A stretch of 64,000 nt of DNA from CALJDF01 sp038121105 (GTDB taxonomy: Bacteria > Pseudomonadota > Alphaproteobacteria > SHVP01), in the NCBI GenBank assembly GCA_038121105.1, contig JAYONB010000001.1, positions 310,001-374,000 on the forward strand. Direction: 5' to 3'. This document shows positions 25,076 through 35,149 of this stretch, one piece after another (position 1 is the first letter of the stretch; every line of letters begins with the position of its first letter). A program made the translations under genes and the position numbers. The notes beneath the pieces were generated by a model. It searched no databases. It was not told the origin of the DNA and was given only the letters and a program-made list of their open reading frames with translations.

Positions 25076-26820
25076 TCGCCCTCGGCTTTTTTGGTCGGTC
25101 CGGCCCAATGGGCTTTGCGGGTTTCCTCGACATCCGAATAGATGATCGTTGCGAGTTTGGGATTGCCCATGGCGGATTCGGGTTCCGGGCAGATCACGTC
25201 GAGCACGGTGGGCTTGTCGGTCCGAGCAAAAGCGTCTTTGAGCGCGGGCCCTAGGTCGCCGGGCGCGGTGACGCGGGCGCCATGACAGCCGAAGCCCTCG
25301 GCGATCTTGTCGTAGCGCACCTCGCCGAAGCTCGCATTGATGGTGCGCCCGATTTGGCGCGGCTGGGCGTGATGTTCGTTGCCCCACACCCCGTTGTTGG
25401 CGATGACGGTGACGAACTTGTTGAGCCCGGCGAGCACCGCGCCGTTGTATTCCGACGGGTAGAACCCGAACGAGCCGTCGCCGGTGACCAGTACGACGGG
25501 ACGCGGCGCGGTCCCGGTCTCGGCGGCGATTTCGCGCGCGCCCGCGGCAAGACCGAGCGCCAACGGCGCGCCCATACCCATCGACCCCAAAGGAAAATGG
25601 TCGGCGTAGCCGCCTTCGCGTTGAATGCGCATGACGCCGAACATCCACGTAAGGATCGACGCGCCGTCGTTGACGAAGATCGTCTCCGGCGGCATGTGCG
25701 CCATGATCCCGCGCCCGATTTGGTAGGGATGGATCGGGCCGGTAGTTTCGCGCCCCAGCGCATCGATCGCCGCACAGCGTTCGGCGAGGGCATCTTTGAG
25801 CCACGCCGGATCGCGCCGGTAGGCTTGCGCTTCGAGGGCGTTGGCCAGCGCATCGCCGACGAGCGCGGCATCCGCCACCATCCCAAGATCGACAGGGCGA
25901 TTGCGCCCGATCTCGTCGGCATGCACATCGACCTGGATCATGGCCGCGGCGGGATCGAAACGCGGTGCGAGGCCGTAACCGAAACGTTTGCCCATGCGCG
26001 CGCCAAGCCACACGACGAGATCGGCGTGCTTGGCCGCGGTTTGAGCCAGCGGCCACGACCAGCCCAGGGCGTCGTCTTCGGGCACCAACCCACGGGCCAT
26101 CGCATTGGTAAGAACCGGCAGGCCAAACGCGGTGAGGCGGCGCAGCGCCGGTCCTGCGCCGGCATGGGCGGCCCCGGTGCCTGCAATGATAAGAGGCCGT
26201 TTGGCCGCGGCGATGAGGTCGAGACTACGCGCAAGGTCCGCCGCGGCGGGCGCGGGTTTGGACGGCGGGACGACCGGGGTATCGAGGTCGGTGCCGGGCT
26301 CGACGGTTGCGGTTAGGAAATCCTTCGGGAAGGCGAGCACGACCGGGCCGGGCCGCCCCGACAGCGCGCGACGACAGGCGGCATCGAGATATTCGCCCAG
26401 CCGTTCCGGGCCATGGACGGTGCGCGCCCACTTGGTGATGCTGCGAACCAACGCAAGTTCGTCGTGGTCGACTTGGTGTTCGGGTTCGGTCCAGGTGTCG
26501 AGTTCGCGCCCGACCAAGATCACCACCGGCGAGCAGGCCTCGTAGGCCGACGAAATGCCGGTGATGGCGTTGGGCATGCCCTGATCGACGTTGATCATCG
26601 CAACCCCAACCTTGCCGGTGATGCGACTGTAGCCGTCGGCCGCTCCGACGGTGGCGGATTCGTGGCGGCTGGGGACGACCGAGACCTGGTTTTTGTCGAG
26701 TTCGTCCAGCAAGACCGCCTGCGAGGCGCCGGCCAACGCGAACACCGTGCGCACGCCGTAGCGGTCGAGCACGCGGGCCATCACTTGGGCGCCGGTCAGG
26801 CGATTGGAATCGGCGTTCAT
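25072..26820 (-). CDS. thiamine-diphosphate enzyme, acetolactate synthase-like
   Basis: A 582-residue enzyme with the three-domain layout of the acetolactate synthase family. The N-terminal pyrimidine-binding domain contains the catalytic Glu in PSRHESATVGAADGYSR. A central FAD/DHAP-type domain includes RPLIIAGTGAAHAGAGPAL. The C-terminal domain has the ThDP motif GDGSFGFYPSEYNGAVLAGL followed by VIANNGVWGNE. It lacks the family-specific residues that would let me name it an acetolactate synthase; benzaldehyde lyase, oxalyl-CoA decarboxylase and sulfoacetaldehyde types are also possible. It is the last gene of a group with a methyltransferase 36 bases upstream. Confidence 0.85.
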   Translation of the reverse strand: MNADSNRLTGAQVMARVLDRYGVRTVFALAGASQAVLLDELDKNQVSVVPSRHESATVGAADGYSRITGKVGVAMINVDQGMPNAITGISSAYEACSPVVILVGRELDTWTEPEHQVDHDELALVRSITKWARTVHGPERLGEYLDAACRRALSGRPGPVVLAFPKDFLTATVEPGTDLDTPVVPPSKPAPAAADLARSLDLIAAAKRPLIIAGTGAAHAGAGPALRRLTAFGLPVLTNAMARGLVPEDDALGWSWPLAQTAAKHADLVVWLGARMGKRFGYGLAPRFDPAAAMIQVDVHADEIGRNRPVDLGMVADAALVGDALANALEAQAYRRDPAWLKDALAERCAAIDALGRETTGPIHPYQIGRGIMAHMPPETIFVNDGASILTWMFGVMRIQREGGYADHFPLGSMGMGAPLALGLAAGAREIAAETGTAPRPVVLVTGDGSFGFYPSEYNGAVLAGLNKFVTVIANNGVWGNEHHAQPRQIGRTINASFGEVRYDKIAEGFGCHGARVTAPGDLGPALKDAFARTDKPTVLDVICPEPESAMGNPKLATIIYSDVEETRKAHWAGPTKKAEGD

Positions 26821-26856
26821 GGTCGGCGCCCTTGTGCGGCGCGGCGCGATGTGCCG

Positions 26857-28053
26857 CTAGCGATGGGCGCCGAAGATGATGCCGCGTCCGAGATCCGAAA
26901 GCGCGGGATCGTCCTTGACCGCGGGGAACGCCGGATTGCCGTCTTGACCGATCGTCATCCACACCGCGGTGACGTTTTGCGTCGGGAAGCCGGCATCGCG
27001 CATCAGGTCGTGCGGATTCATATCGTGCAATTTGCCCCAGAACGGTTCGGCGTTATAGCGCGTGTCCCAATCGTGCATGAATTGATCGTGCAGATTGAGG
27101 CCGATGTCGAATTGCGGATCGGCATGCATGGTGACCCCGCCGGGGGCGAGCAACCGGTTGGCCTCTTTGAGGATGTTCTTGGTCGCTTGGGTGGCGGTTT
27201 CGTGCAGCAGACCGTGCGAGAGGACGAGGTCGAAATGCCCATCGGGGAAGTTCGTGCGTTCCGCGCTTTGCTGCATGAAGTGAATTTTCTTGCCGAAATA
27301 CTCCGCGCGCGCATGGGCGTAACGCAAGCTCGGCGCGCCGACATCGATCGCGTAGATCTCGGCATCGGGAAAGGATTCGGCGTAGGGCAAGGTCGAGCCG
27401 CCGATCGTGCAGCCCATGTCGAGAATGCGCTTGGGCTTGAGATCGGGATAGCGCTGCTTGATGTAGGCGATCGTCGCGCGGCCCTGATATTCGAGGAACA
27501 GACCGAACTTGTTGTCCGGCTGGTCGTCGATGGCATGCGCGCCCCGGCCCAACAGACCGGCGACGTAATAGTAGGCGCCGCGGTCGTAGATCGCACCGGC
27601 GAAGACATCGTCGTCGGTAAGGTCGGTGTGATAACCGCCTGGCATGCAGTGGATGTCGATCTCGCCGTTGTAGCGCGGTACCTTGAGGTCGGGGTCGAGC
27701 GTTAGGGTGCCGAGCGGTTTTGTCACCTGCGATGCGGTAATGAGATCCGATAATTGCCGTTCGACGGTATTGCCGACGCCGTCCCACAGCATTTCTTGGA
27801 TCGTGCGCGCCATCGCGCTCCACAATTTGGTGGAGGGCTCGCGCTCCATCAGCTTGCGCACTTCGTGATGGCTTTGAGGGGCGCGCCCGTTTTCTTTCTT
27901 GAAGCGCGGCAGCGCTTTTTTCTCGTAGACCGCGGCGTCGACGGGATAAACGTCTTCTTCCATGTGGATCTTGAGATCGACAACGAAGTGTTCGCGCGCA
28001 AGTTCGTCGTGCGCGGCCTGCGGCATCATCGGATGGGCAAAAGGTTGTTTCAT
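26857..28053 (-). CDS. SAM-dependent methyltransferase, long form
   Basis: A 398-residue protein. The first about 205 residues are family-specific, with PFAHPMMPQAAHDELAREHF and a helical stretch. The methyltransferase core follows: RILDMGCTIGGSTLPYAESF (motif I), IYAIDVGAPSLRYAHARAEY (acidic motif II), NFPDGHFDLVLSHGLLHET and ANRLLAPGGVTMHADP. Such long methyltransferases with N-terminal helical domains usually act on small molecules. The gene lies between a quinone oxidoreductase-like gene (70 bases upstream) and the ThDP enzyme gene (36 bases downstream), all in one direction, which points to a shared pathway of unknown product. Confidence 0.8.
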   Translation of the reverse strand: MKQPFAHPMMPQAAHDELAREHFVVDLKIHMEEDVYPVDAAVYEKKALPRFKKENGRAPQSHHEVRKLMEREPSTKLWSAMARTIQEMLWDGVGNTVERQLSDLITASQVTKPLGTLTLDPDLKVPRYNGEIDIHCMPGGYHTDLTDDDVFAGAIYDRGAYYYVAGLLGRGAHAIDDQPDNKFGLFLEYQGRATIAYIKQRYPDLKPKRILDMGCTIGGSTLPYAESFPDAEIYAIDVGAPSLRYAHARAEYFGKKIHFMQQSAERTNFPDGHFDLVLSHGLLHETATQATKNILKEANRLLAPGGVTMHADPQFDIGLNLHDQFMHDWDTRYNAEPFWGKLHDMNPHDLMRDAGFPTQNVTAVWMTIGQDGNPAFPAVKDDPALSDLGRGIIFGAHR

Positions 28054-28122
28054 GGCTGACCTCCCCGCGTGAGAGGCAAGCTTACGACTGTCCGATGACA
28101 GGGTCCAATAACCCCAGATTCG

Positions 28123-29139
28123 TTATGGAATAGAGATGCAGACCTTGCCGAAATGACGCCCCGCGATGAGGTGTTCGTAGGCCGCTTGGGCCTCGGCCAT
28201 CGGAAAGACCTTGTCGATCACCGGCTTGGTGCCGTGCAGGTCCATGGCGCGCAGCATGGTCGCCAGGCCTTCGGTGGTCCCGACTGTGACGCCTTGCAGG
28301 CGAATGTTGCGCGAGCCGACGAGCGGCACGAGCAAGTCCGAGCGCGCGCCGGCCAGAACGCCGACGAGGCTGACCATGCCACCGGGCCGGATAGCGCGCA
28401 GGGTCTGTTTCATCGTGCCGGCCCCACCGACCTCCATGACGTGATCGACACCGCGACCGCCGGTGAGGTCGAGGGCGGTTTTGCCCCAATTGGAATCGTC
28501 GATGTAGTTGATGAGGTGATCGGCACCGAGGTCGCGCACGCGTTCGAGCTTTTCGTTGCTGGAGGAGGTGGCGATCACCTCGGCGCCCGCCAACTTGGCG
28601 AATTGCAAGGCGAACAACGAAACGCCGCCGGTGCCTTGGACGAGCACGATGTCGCCCGGTTGCGTCGCACCCAACGTGACGATGCCGGTCCAAGCGGTGA
28701 GCCCGGCGCAGGGCGCGCTGGCAGCTTCGACGTCGCTCAACGAATCCGGCGTGTGGACCAATCCTGTTTCTTTGAAGACGCGCAGTTCGCACAGCGTACC
28801 GTCTTGGGCGCGGCCCAAATCATCGTCGAGGAGTTCTTGGGTAGGTTCGCCGCCGACCCAGCTCTGGAAAAAGCTGACGGTGACACGATCGCCGGGTTTG
28901 AACCGGGTCACACCCTCCCCCACCTCGACGACCTCGCCGGCGCCATCGGACAACGGGATCAGCCCGGATTTCTTTTGCCGCGAGCCGTAGCCGCCGGTGG
29001 TCACCAGCGTATCGCGGTAGTTCAGCGCGGCGGCGCGCAAACGCACCAGCACCGTCCCAGGGCCCGGCGTCGGGTCGGGTTGGTCGACCATTTCGAGACT
29101 GGAGGGACCGCCGAGATCTTTGAGTACGATCGCTTTCAT
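28123..29139 (-). CDS. zinc-type alcohol dehydrogenase/quinone oxidoreductase-like protein
   Basis: A 338-residue MDR-superfamily enzyme. The N-terminal GroES-like domain starts MKAIVLKDLGGPSSLEMVDQ and contains LNYRDTLVTTGGYG and PLSDGAGEVVEVGEGVTRFK. The nucleotide-binding domain has VLVQGTGGVSLFALQFAKLA, a quinone oxidoreductase-type pattern, then GADHLINY and VDHVMEVGGAGT. The structural zinc cysteines are absent. It should reduce enones or oxidise alcohols with NADPH. Start at ATG 29139, chosen over an upstream in-frame ATG. Probably first gene of the group continuing with the methyltransferase. Confidence 0.87.
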   Translation of the reverse strand: MKAIVLKDLGGPSSLEMVDQPDPTPGPGTVLVRLRAAALNYRDTLVTTGGYGSRQKKSGLIPLSDGAGEVVEVGEGVTRFKPGDRVTVSFFQSWVGGEPTQELLDDDLGRAQDGTLCELRVFKETGLVHTPDSLSDVEAASAPCAGLTAWTGIVTLGATQPGDIVLVQGTGGVSLFALQFAKLAGAEVIATSSSNEKLERVRDLGADHLINYIDDSNWGKTALDLTGGRGVDHVMEVGGAGTMKQTLRAIRPGGMVSLVGVLAGARSDLLVPLVGSRNIRLQGVTVGTTEGLATMLRAMDLHGTKPVIDKVFPMAEAQAAYEHLIAGRHFGKVCISIP

Positions 29140-29253
29140 ACGCGCCTGCCTTGTTCTTTGTCGTGACCGAGCGCGGAGCATAGAGGTCGGGCGCAGACGG
29201 TAACAGACCCCTCCCCGTTCGCTTTTGGCGTGCGGTGCGCTAGAGTCGCCGCC

Positions 29254-30012
29254 ATGACCCAGATTCTAGAACGCCGATTGCCGCTGGAGGGTGCGAGCAA
29301 TTTCCGCGACCTCGGCGGTTACGAGACCGAAGACGGTCGGCGCGTGCGGTGGCGCAAGGTGTTTCGCTCGGGCGCGATGGATCGACTGAGCGATACCGAC
29401 CTTGCGCTATTGAGCGAGGTCGGCTTGCGCACGATTTGCGATTTGCGCCACCCGGAAGAACAAGCGTTGTACCCCACACGGTTGGCGCCCGAGGCGCCCG
29501 CGACGATCCACAGCCTGCCGATCCGACCGCGTGTGAAGGGGAACTACCGCGCGCGCATCGATGCCGGCGATCCGGCGGCGGGCGAGTTGGCGCGCGACTA
29601 CATGACCGAGGCGTATCGGTGCTATGTGCGCGACCATGCAGAGGCCTATCGCGGCTTGATGCTGCAATTGGCCGACCCGACAAACCATCCCTTGGTGTTC
29701 CACTGCGCGGCCGGCAAGGACCGCACCGGATTCGCCGCGGCGTTGATCCTAATGACGCTGGGGGTGCCGGAAGACGTCATCTTCGAAGATTACTTGGCAA
29801 CCAACGACTATTGGACCGAAGGTGGTTTGCGGGTGCAGCAAGACATTCCCGAGGCCGCGCGGCAGCATCTGATTGCGGCCAACGATGTCTATTTGCGCGC
29901 CGCGATCGATACGCTGCACGAGATTCACGAGACGCTGGAGGCGTATTTGTCGGGCGGTTTAAGACTGGACGACGAGACCGTCGCGTCGCTGCGCGACCTG
30001 CTGCTGGAATAA
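29254..30012 (+). CDS. tyrosine-protein phosphatase-like protein
   Basis: A 252-residue phosphatase of the bacterial Tyr/lipid dual-specificity type (MptpB/LipA-like). It contains GASNFRDLGGYETEDGRRVR, WRKVFRSGAMDRLSD, a Pro-rich binding region and the active-site P-loop HCAAGKDRTGFAAA with nucleophilic Cys and catalytic Arg. The GKDRTG variant is the hallmark of this family, which removes phosphate from phosphotyrosine or phosphoinositides. There is no signal peptide. The gene ends just before a strong terminator that it shares with groEL. Confidence 0.88.
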   Translation: MTQILERRLPLEGASNFRDLGGYETEDGRRVRWRKVFRSGAMDRLSDTDLALLSEVGLRTICDLRHPEEQALYPTRLAPEAPATIHSLPIRPRVKGNYRARIDAGDPAAGELARDYMTEAYRCYVRDHAEAYRGLMLQLADPTNHPLVFHCAAGKDRTGFAAALILMTLGVPEDVIFEDYLATNDYWTEGGLRVQQDIPEAARQHLIAANDVYLRAAIDTLHEIHETLEAYLSGGLRLDDETVASLRDLLLE

Positions 30013-30038
30013 AAAAGGGCGCCCGAAGGCGCCCTTTT
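30013..30038. terminator. bidirectional intrinsic terminator
   Basis: AAAAGGGCGCC (30013-30023) and GGCGCCCTTTT (30028-30038) enclose a CGAA loop. It lies between the convergent phosphatase gene and groEL, and repeats the core of the terminator at 13757-13780. Confidence 0.9.
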
Positions 30039-30061
30039 ATATCGTCTGAGCGAAGGACTTC

Positions 30062-31696
<1,635 letters not shown>

Positions 31697-31729
31697 TGAG
31701 ATCTTTTCCTTCTTATTCGCTCGGGTGGG

Positions 31730-32047
31730 CTACGCGGCTTTCTTCTTCGAGGAAGACTTGCCTTCGATGATGCCCATGACATCGCTCTCTTTAATGATGA
31801 CGAGGTCCTCACCCTCGATCGTGACGTCGGTGCCGGCATATTTGCCGAACAGCACGCGATCGCCTGCTTTGACCTCAGGGGCGATGATTTCACCCTTGTC
31901 GTTGCGGGCACCTGGGCCGACGGCGACGATTTCGCCCTCCATGGGCTTTTCCTTCGCGGTGTCGGGAATGATGATCCCACCGGCGGTGCGTTCCTCTTCG
32001 GCCGAACGGCGGACGAGAACGCGGTCGTGTAAAGGCCTGAATTTCAT
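31730..32047 (-). CDS. groES: co-chaperonin GroES (Hsp10)
   Basis: A 105-residue co-chaperonin capping GroEL. It starts MKFRPLHDRVLVRRSAEEER, then the mobile loop TAGGIIIPDTAKEKPMEGEI and GDRVLFGKYAGTDV. Its Lys-rich C-terminal extension (GKSSSKKKAA) is longer than in E. coli. The start at ATG 32047 follows GGGAGAAAAAG. First gene of the groESL operon. Confidence 0.98.
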   Translation of the reverse strand: MKFRPLHDRVLVRRSAEEERTAGGIIIPDTAKEKPMEGEIVAVGPGARNDKGEIIAPEVKAGDRVLFGKYAGTDVTIEGEDLVIIKESDVMGIIEGKSSSKKKAA

Positions 32048-32094
32048 AGTCTTTTTCTCCCTACCTGCAGCTAGCAGTGTTCCGGCTAGAGTGC

Positions 32095-32121
32095 TTAGCA
32101 CTCGTTAGTCCGGAGTGCCAG
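32095..32121 (-). promoter_or_regulatory. CIRCE operator (HrcA site) of groESL
   Basis: Forward-strand TTAGCACTC (32095-32103), 9-base spacer, GAGTGCCAG (32113-32121), matching CIRCE (TTAGCACTC-N9-GAGTGCTAA) with two mismatches in one arm. It overlaps a second short palindrome, GAGTGC-TTA-GCACTC (32089-32103). It lies 48 bases upstream of the groES start, in the leader where HrcA represses. No hrcA gene is in this window. Confidence 0.93.
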
Positions 32122-32135
32122 ATAACTCAGCGCGG

Positions 32136-32164
32136 GATTTAGGAGAGGCTCGACCGCCTGTCAA
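32136..32164 (-). promoter_or_regulatory. groESL promoter
   Basis: On the reverse strand TTGACA (32159-32164) and TAAATC (32136-32141) are 17 bases apart. The -35 box is perfect for sigma-70 and also fits the CTTGAC of alphaproteobacterial heat-shock promoters. CIRCE lies directly downstream. Confidence 0.7.
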
Positions 32165-32231
32165 GAAGGGGCCGCCAGGAAAATTCGCCGAAATTTGCGA
32201 TTTCGCCTATCTGGGCGGTTCGAGACCGGCC

Positions 32232-33230
32232 CTAGTCCAGGTATTTGGGCTGGCTGCGGTCGGTCTGGGCGGCGGGGTTCATCACGCGAATGGGCTTGCC
32301 GGCCAGATAGGCCAGGATGTTCTCGACGGTATCGGGGATGAAGACCTGGTAGGTCGCCTGGGTGGCATAGCCGATATGTGGCGTGAGCAAGGTATTGGGC
32401 GCACGGCGTAGGGGATGGTCGCCGGGCAAGGGTTCTTGGTCGTAGACATCCAGCGCGGCGCCGCCGATCCAGCCTTCCTCGAGGGCCTGGACGAGCGCGG
32501 CCTCGTTGATCAGGGGGCCGCGCGAGGTGTTGACGAGAATCGCGTCTTTTTTCATACGGCGTAGATCGTCGGCATCGAGGAGGTCGCGCGTTTTGTCGCT
32601 GAGCACCATGTGCAGGGTGACGACATCGCTTTGCGCGAGCAGCTCTTCCTTGCCGACCAAGGTCGCGCCCGCCTCCGTGGCGTGAGCCTCGGTCATGTTG
32701 GGGCTCCAGGCGAGGACGTTCATGCCGAAGGCGGCGCCGACGCGTGCGACCGGCGTGCCCAATCGGCCCAACCCGATCACCCCCAGTGTCAGGTACTTAA
32801 GATCGCGGCCCATTGTGGTCTGCCAGCGCGCAGCGCGCATGTTGGCGTCTTCGACGTGGATCTGGCGGGTGAGCCCGAGAATGAGCGCCCAGGTGACCTC
32901 GGCCGTGGCGAGGCCGGGATCGGGCACGCCGGTGCCGCACACTTTGATGCCGAGGTCTTGCGCGGCCTGGACGTCGATCGCCGCGTTAGTGGGCGCGGTC
33001 GAACACAGCAGTTTGAGATTGGGTAACCGTTCCAGGACGGCGCGATCGAAGCGCGTGCGTTCGCGCATGCAGCACACGATGTCATAGGGTTCGAGGCGCG
33101 CGACCAGCGCATCGGCATTGTCGGCATGACTGCCGTAGACCGTCACGGCGCAATCGTCCGGCAACTGGGCCCAATCGGCGTAGTCGCGCACGTTGCCGAC
33201 GTAGTCGTCGATGATGGCGATCTTGGGCAT
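32232..33230 (-). CDS. D-isomer-specific 2-hydroxyacid dehydrogenase
   Basis: A 332-residue NAD-dependent dehydrogenase acting on a 2-oxo/2-hydroxy acid. The NAD-binding motif is LGVIGLGRLGTPVARVGAAF. Catalytic residues are the Arg in ILVNTSRGPLINE, the Glu in LDVYDQEPLPGDHPL and the His in NTLLTPHIGYATQ. The length and order match phosphoglycerate dehydrogenase-like members lacking the ACT domain, so serine synthesis is unlikely. The substrate is unknown. It is 3 bases downstream of the SDR gene in the same direction, probably in one operon. Confidence 0.9.
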   Translation of the reverse strand: MPKIAIIDDYVGNVRDYADWAQLPDDCAVTVYGSHADNADALVARLEPYDIVCCMRERTRFDRAVLERLPNLKLLCSTAPTNAAIDVQAAQDLGIKVCGTGVPDPGLATAEVTWALILGLTRQIHVEDANMRAARWQTTMGRDLKYLTLGVIGLGRLGTPVARVGAAFGMNVLAWSPNMTEAHATEAGATLVGKEELLAQSDVVTLHMVLSDKTRDLLDADDLRRMKKDAILVNTSRGPLINEAALVQALEEGWIGGAALDVYDQEPLPGDHPLRRAPNTLLTPHIGYATQATYQVFIPDTVENILAYLAGKPIRVMNPAAQTDRSQPKYLD

Positions 33231-33233
33231 GGT

Positions 33234-33941
33234 TCAGAACGCGACGGTTTCGCCGTTGAAGCGCTTGAACTGACCGGACTCTTCGAGCGTCCAATGCGCA
33301 ATAAGTTTGCGCATCCCGGCGATCGAATCGAACCGCTCGACGCCGGCCCCCTCGCCGCCCATGTCGGTTTTGACATGTCCGGGGCAGAACACCATGACGG
33401 TAACGCCCTTGTCGCGCAGAACCGAGGCAAGCGTGGTGAAGGTTTTGGTCACGCCCGCCTTGGCCGAGGCGTAAGAAAAGACGGGCGCTTGCATTTCGAC
33501 GTTCGAGCCGACGGTGGAGGAGATCACCGCAACCTTCTTTTGGTCGCCCTGCAGGATGTTGTCGAAAAAAGCCTCGGTGATCTTAAAGGGTGCCTGGGTG
33601 TTGGTGCGCAGCACGCGATCCCAGGCGTCGTAATCCATCGTGCCGAAGCTTTGCCGTGCAATGTCGGCACGGACAGGCCCGATGATGCCCGCGTTGTTGA
33701 TCAATACATCGATCGGGCGGCCCGAATATTTCGCGGCCGCCGCATCGATCGCGGCAAAGTCCGTGACATCGAGCGCATCGACGACGATGCGGCCATCGGC
33801 CTTGGCGGCTTCCGCGATGAGGTCGTCGGCGTTCGCCGGGTCGCGGCAGAAGGCGATGACCGACCAACCTTCGGCCGCGTATTGCTGGACGAATTCGAGC
33901 CCAAGGCCCCGGTTGGCCCCGGTGATCAGGACGGTCGGCAT
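33234..33941 (-). CDS. short-chain dehydrogenase/reductase
   Basis: A 235-residue classical SDR. The cofactor motif is VLITGANRGLGLEFVQQYAA (TGxxxGxG), followed by the structural NNAG in VLINNAGIIGP, Ser in VAVISSTVGSN and the catalytic YASAK (Y-x3-K). The pattern resembles carbonyl reductases and C-factor-type proteins. It is cytoplasmic. It forms a two-gene unit with the 2-hydroxyacid dehydrogenase; together they could interconvert a hydroxy/keto compound, but that is only inference from position. Confidence 0.9.
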   Translation of the reverse strand: MPTVLITGANRGLGLEFVQQYAAEGWSVIAFCRDPANADDLIAEAAKADGRIVVDALDVTDFAAIDAAAAKYSGRPIDVLINNAGIIGPVRADIARQSFGTMDYDAWDRVLRTNTQAPFKITEAFFDNILQGDQKKVAVISSTVGSNVEMQAPVFSYASAKAGVTKTFTTLASVLRDKGVTVMVFCPGHVKTDMGGEGAGVERFDSIAGMRKLIAHWTLEESGQFKRFNGETVAF

Positions 33942-34077
33942 GGCTTCCCCCTATGCGATCGGTGCGGGTCGCGGACTGGGATTATGGGTGAGCCCGCAGG
34001 CCTTCGGAAGAGCAGTGCCCACAGGGCCGCTTTTGGCTGGCGAAGCGCCAGCGCATTTGCTATAGCACCGCGACCGA

Positions 34078-34153
34078 TCCCCGGTAGCTCAGTTGGTAGA
34101 GCAAGCGGCTGTTAACCGCTTTGTCGCAGGTTCGAGTCCTGCCCGGGGAGCCA
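34078..34153 (+). tRNA. tRNA-Asn (GUU)
   Basis: A 76-base cloverleaf. Acceptor arms are TCCCCGG and CCGGGGA, the D arm is GCTC...GAGC, the anticodon stem AGCGG/CCGCT has loop CTGTTAA with anticodon GTT, and the T arm is GCAGG-TTCGAGT-CCTGC. CCA is encoded at 34151-34153. A TATAGC -10-like box lies at 34061-34066. Confidence 0.97.
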
Positions 34154-34163
34154 GATTTTGATC

Positions 34164-34196
34164 AAGGGGTTGCGCCAACGGGCGCGGCCCCTTTTT
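34164..34196 (+). terminator. intrinsic terminator of tRNA-Asn
   Basis: AAGGGG and GCGCC pair with GGCGC and CCCCTT around an AACG loop, with a 2x2 internal loop (TT/GG), followed by a T-run at 34192-34196. It starts 11 bases after the tRNA. Confidence 0.85.
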
Positions 34197-34208
34197 CGTT
34201 TAACCCGA

Positions 34209-35033
34209 TCAGTTCCCCGGTCCCTGCTCGGGTACGTCGGTGATCAGCATCGCGCCGGGGGCGTGGGTGATGCACAGAGTGGGCTTGGCGGCTTGCACGG
34301 CGGCCTGGGGGGTGACGCCGCAGGCCCAAAAGACGGGCACTTGATCGTCCTCAATGTCCGGAGGATCGCCCCAATCGGGTTTCGAGAGGTCTTCGATGCC
34401 GATGGCGGCGGGATCGCCGATGTGGATCGGGGCGCCGTGGGCGTGGGGAAAACGCGCCGTGATCGCGGCGGCACGAATGGATTCGGGCGCGCGCATGGGG
34501 CGCATCGAAACCACCGTGGGGCCTTTGAACGGCCCAGCCGGTTGGGTGTCGATCGAGGTGCGATACATCGCGACGGTTTTGTTCTCCTCGATGTGGGCAA
34601 GGCGAATGCCGTCGGCCATCAACGCTTGCTCGAAGGTGAACGAACAGCCCAGCACGAAGGCAACCAAATCGTCGCGCCACAACGCGGCAATGTCGGGCGT
34701 TTGTGCATCCAGTTGCCCATCGCGGTAGATGTTGTAGAGCGGCACGTCACGGCGAATGTCGATGTCATCGCCCAACGTGCGCAGCATGGGATCGCCGGTA
34801 TCGGACACCCCAACCAACGGACACGGTTTGGGGTTGCGCTGACAAAACCGGAAAAAGTCGAGCGCGTAATCGGCGGGCAGGATCGCGAGGTTGCCCTGCA
34901 AATGCCCGAGCCCGATGCCCGCCGTGTGGCCTTGGTACGCGCCTGACCGGATCGCCGCGCGCACCTCGGGCATGGGCGCCTGGCGCAGGCCTTCGAAAAG
35001 ATCGTTGTCGTCAGCGAGGGTGGTGCTGGTCAT
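34209..35033 (-). CDS. DUF1445 family putative hydro-lyase
   Basis: A 274-residue protein of the DUF1445/YcsI family (annotated as putative hydro-lyases; some are linked to D-glutamate cyclase-like chemistry). Typical segments are SGAYQGHTAGIGLGHLQGNL, ILPADYALDFFRFCQRNPKP, CPLVGVSDTGDP, VAFVLGCSFTFEQAL, VSMRPMRAPESIRAA and the C-terminal ITHAPGAMLITDVPE. Conserved Cys, His and acidic residues suggest a lyase site. An AGGAG site precedes the ATG. The gene is monocistronic between tRNA-Asn and a divergent MFS gene. The substrate is uncertain. Confidence 0.9.
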   Translation of the reverse strand: MTSTTLADDNDLFEGLRQAPMPEVRAAIRSGAYQGHTAGIGLGHLQGNLAILPADYALDFFRFCQRNPKPCPLVGVSDTGDPMLRTLGDDIDIRRDVPLYNIYRDGQLDAQTPDIAALWRDDLVAFVLGCSFTFEQALMADGIRLAHIEENKTVAMYRTSIDTQPAGPFKGPTVVSMRPMRAPESIRAAAITARFPHAHGAPIHIGDPAAIGIEDLSKPDWGDPPDIEDDQVPVFWACGVTPQAAVQAAKPTLCITHAPGAMLITDVPEQGPGN

Positions 35034-35149
35034 GGGGTCTCCTGGCGCGCTGTGCGGTTTCGAAGATTGCGCGTTGAGGGCGAAATGTCCACGCGGCGGT
35101 GGCGCCGGCCATGAGGTAAGGTAAACGGACCGTGGGGATCGGGACGCCC

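Noticed and set aside
24503..26056. Minus-strand 517-codon Arg-rich frame
   Set aside because: Different frame across EamA and the ThDP enzyme gene, no domain; a compositional artefact.
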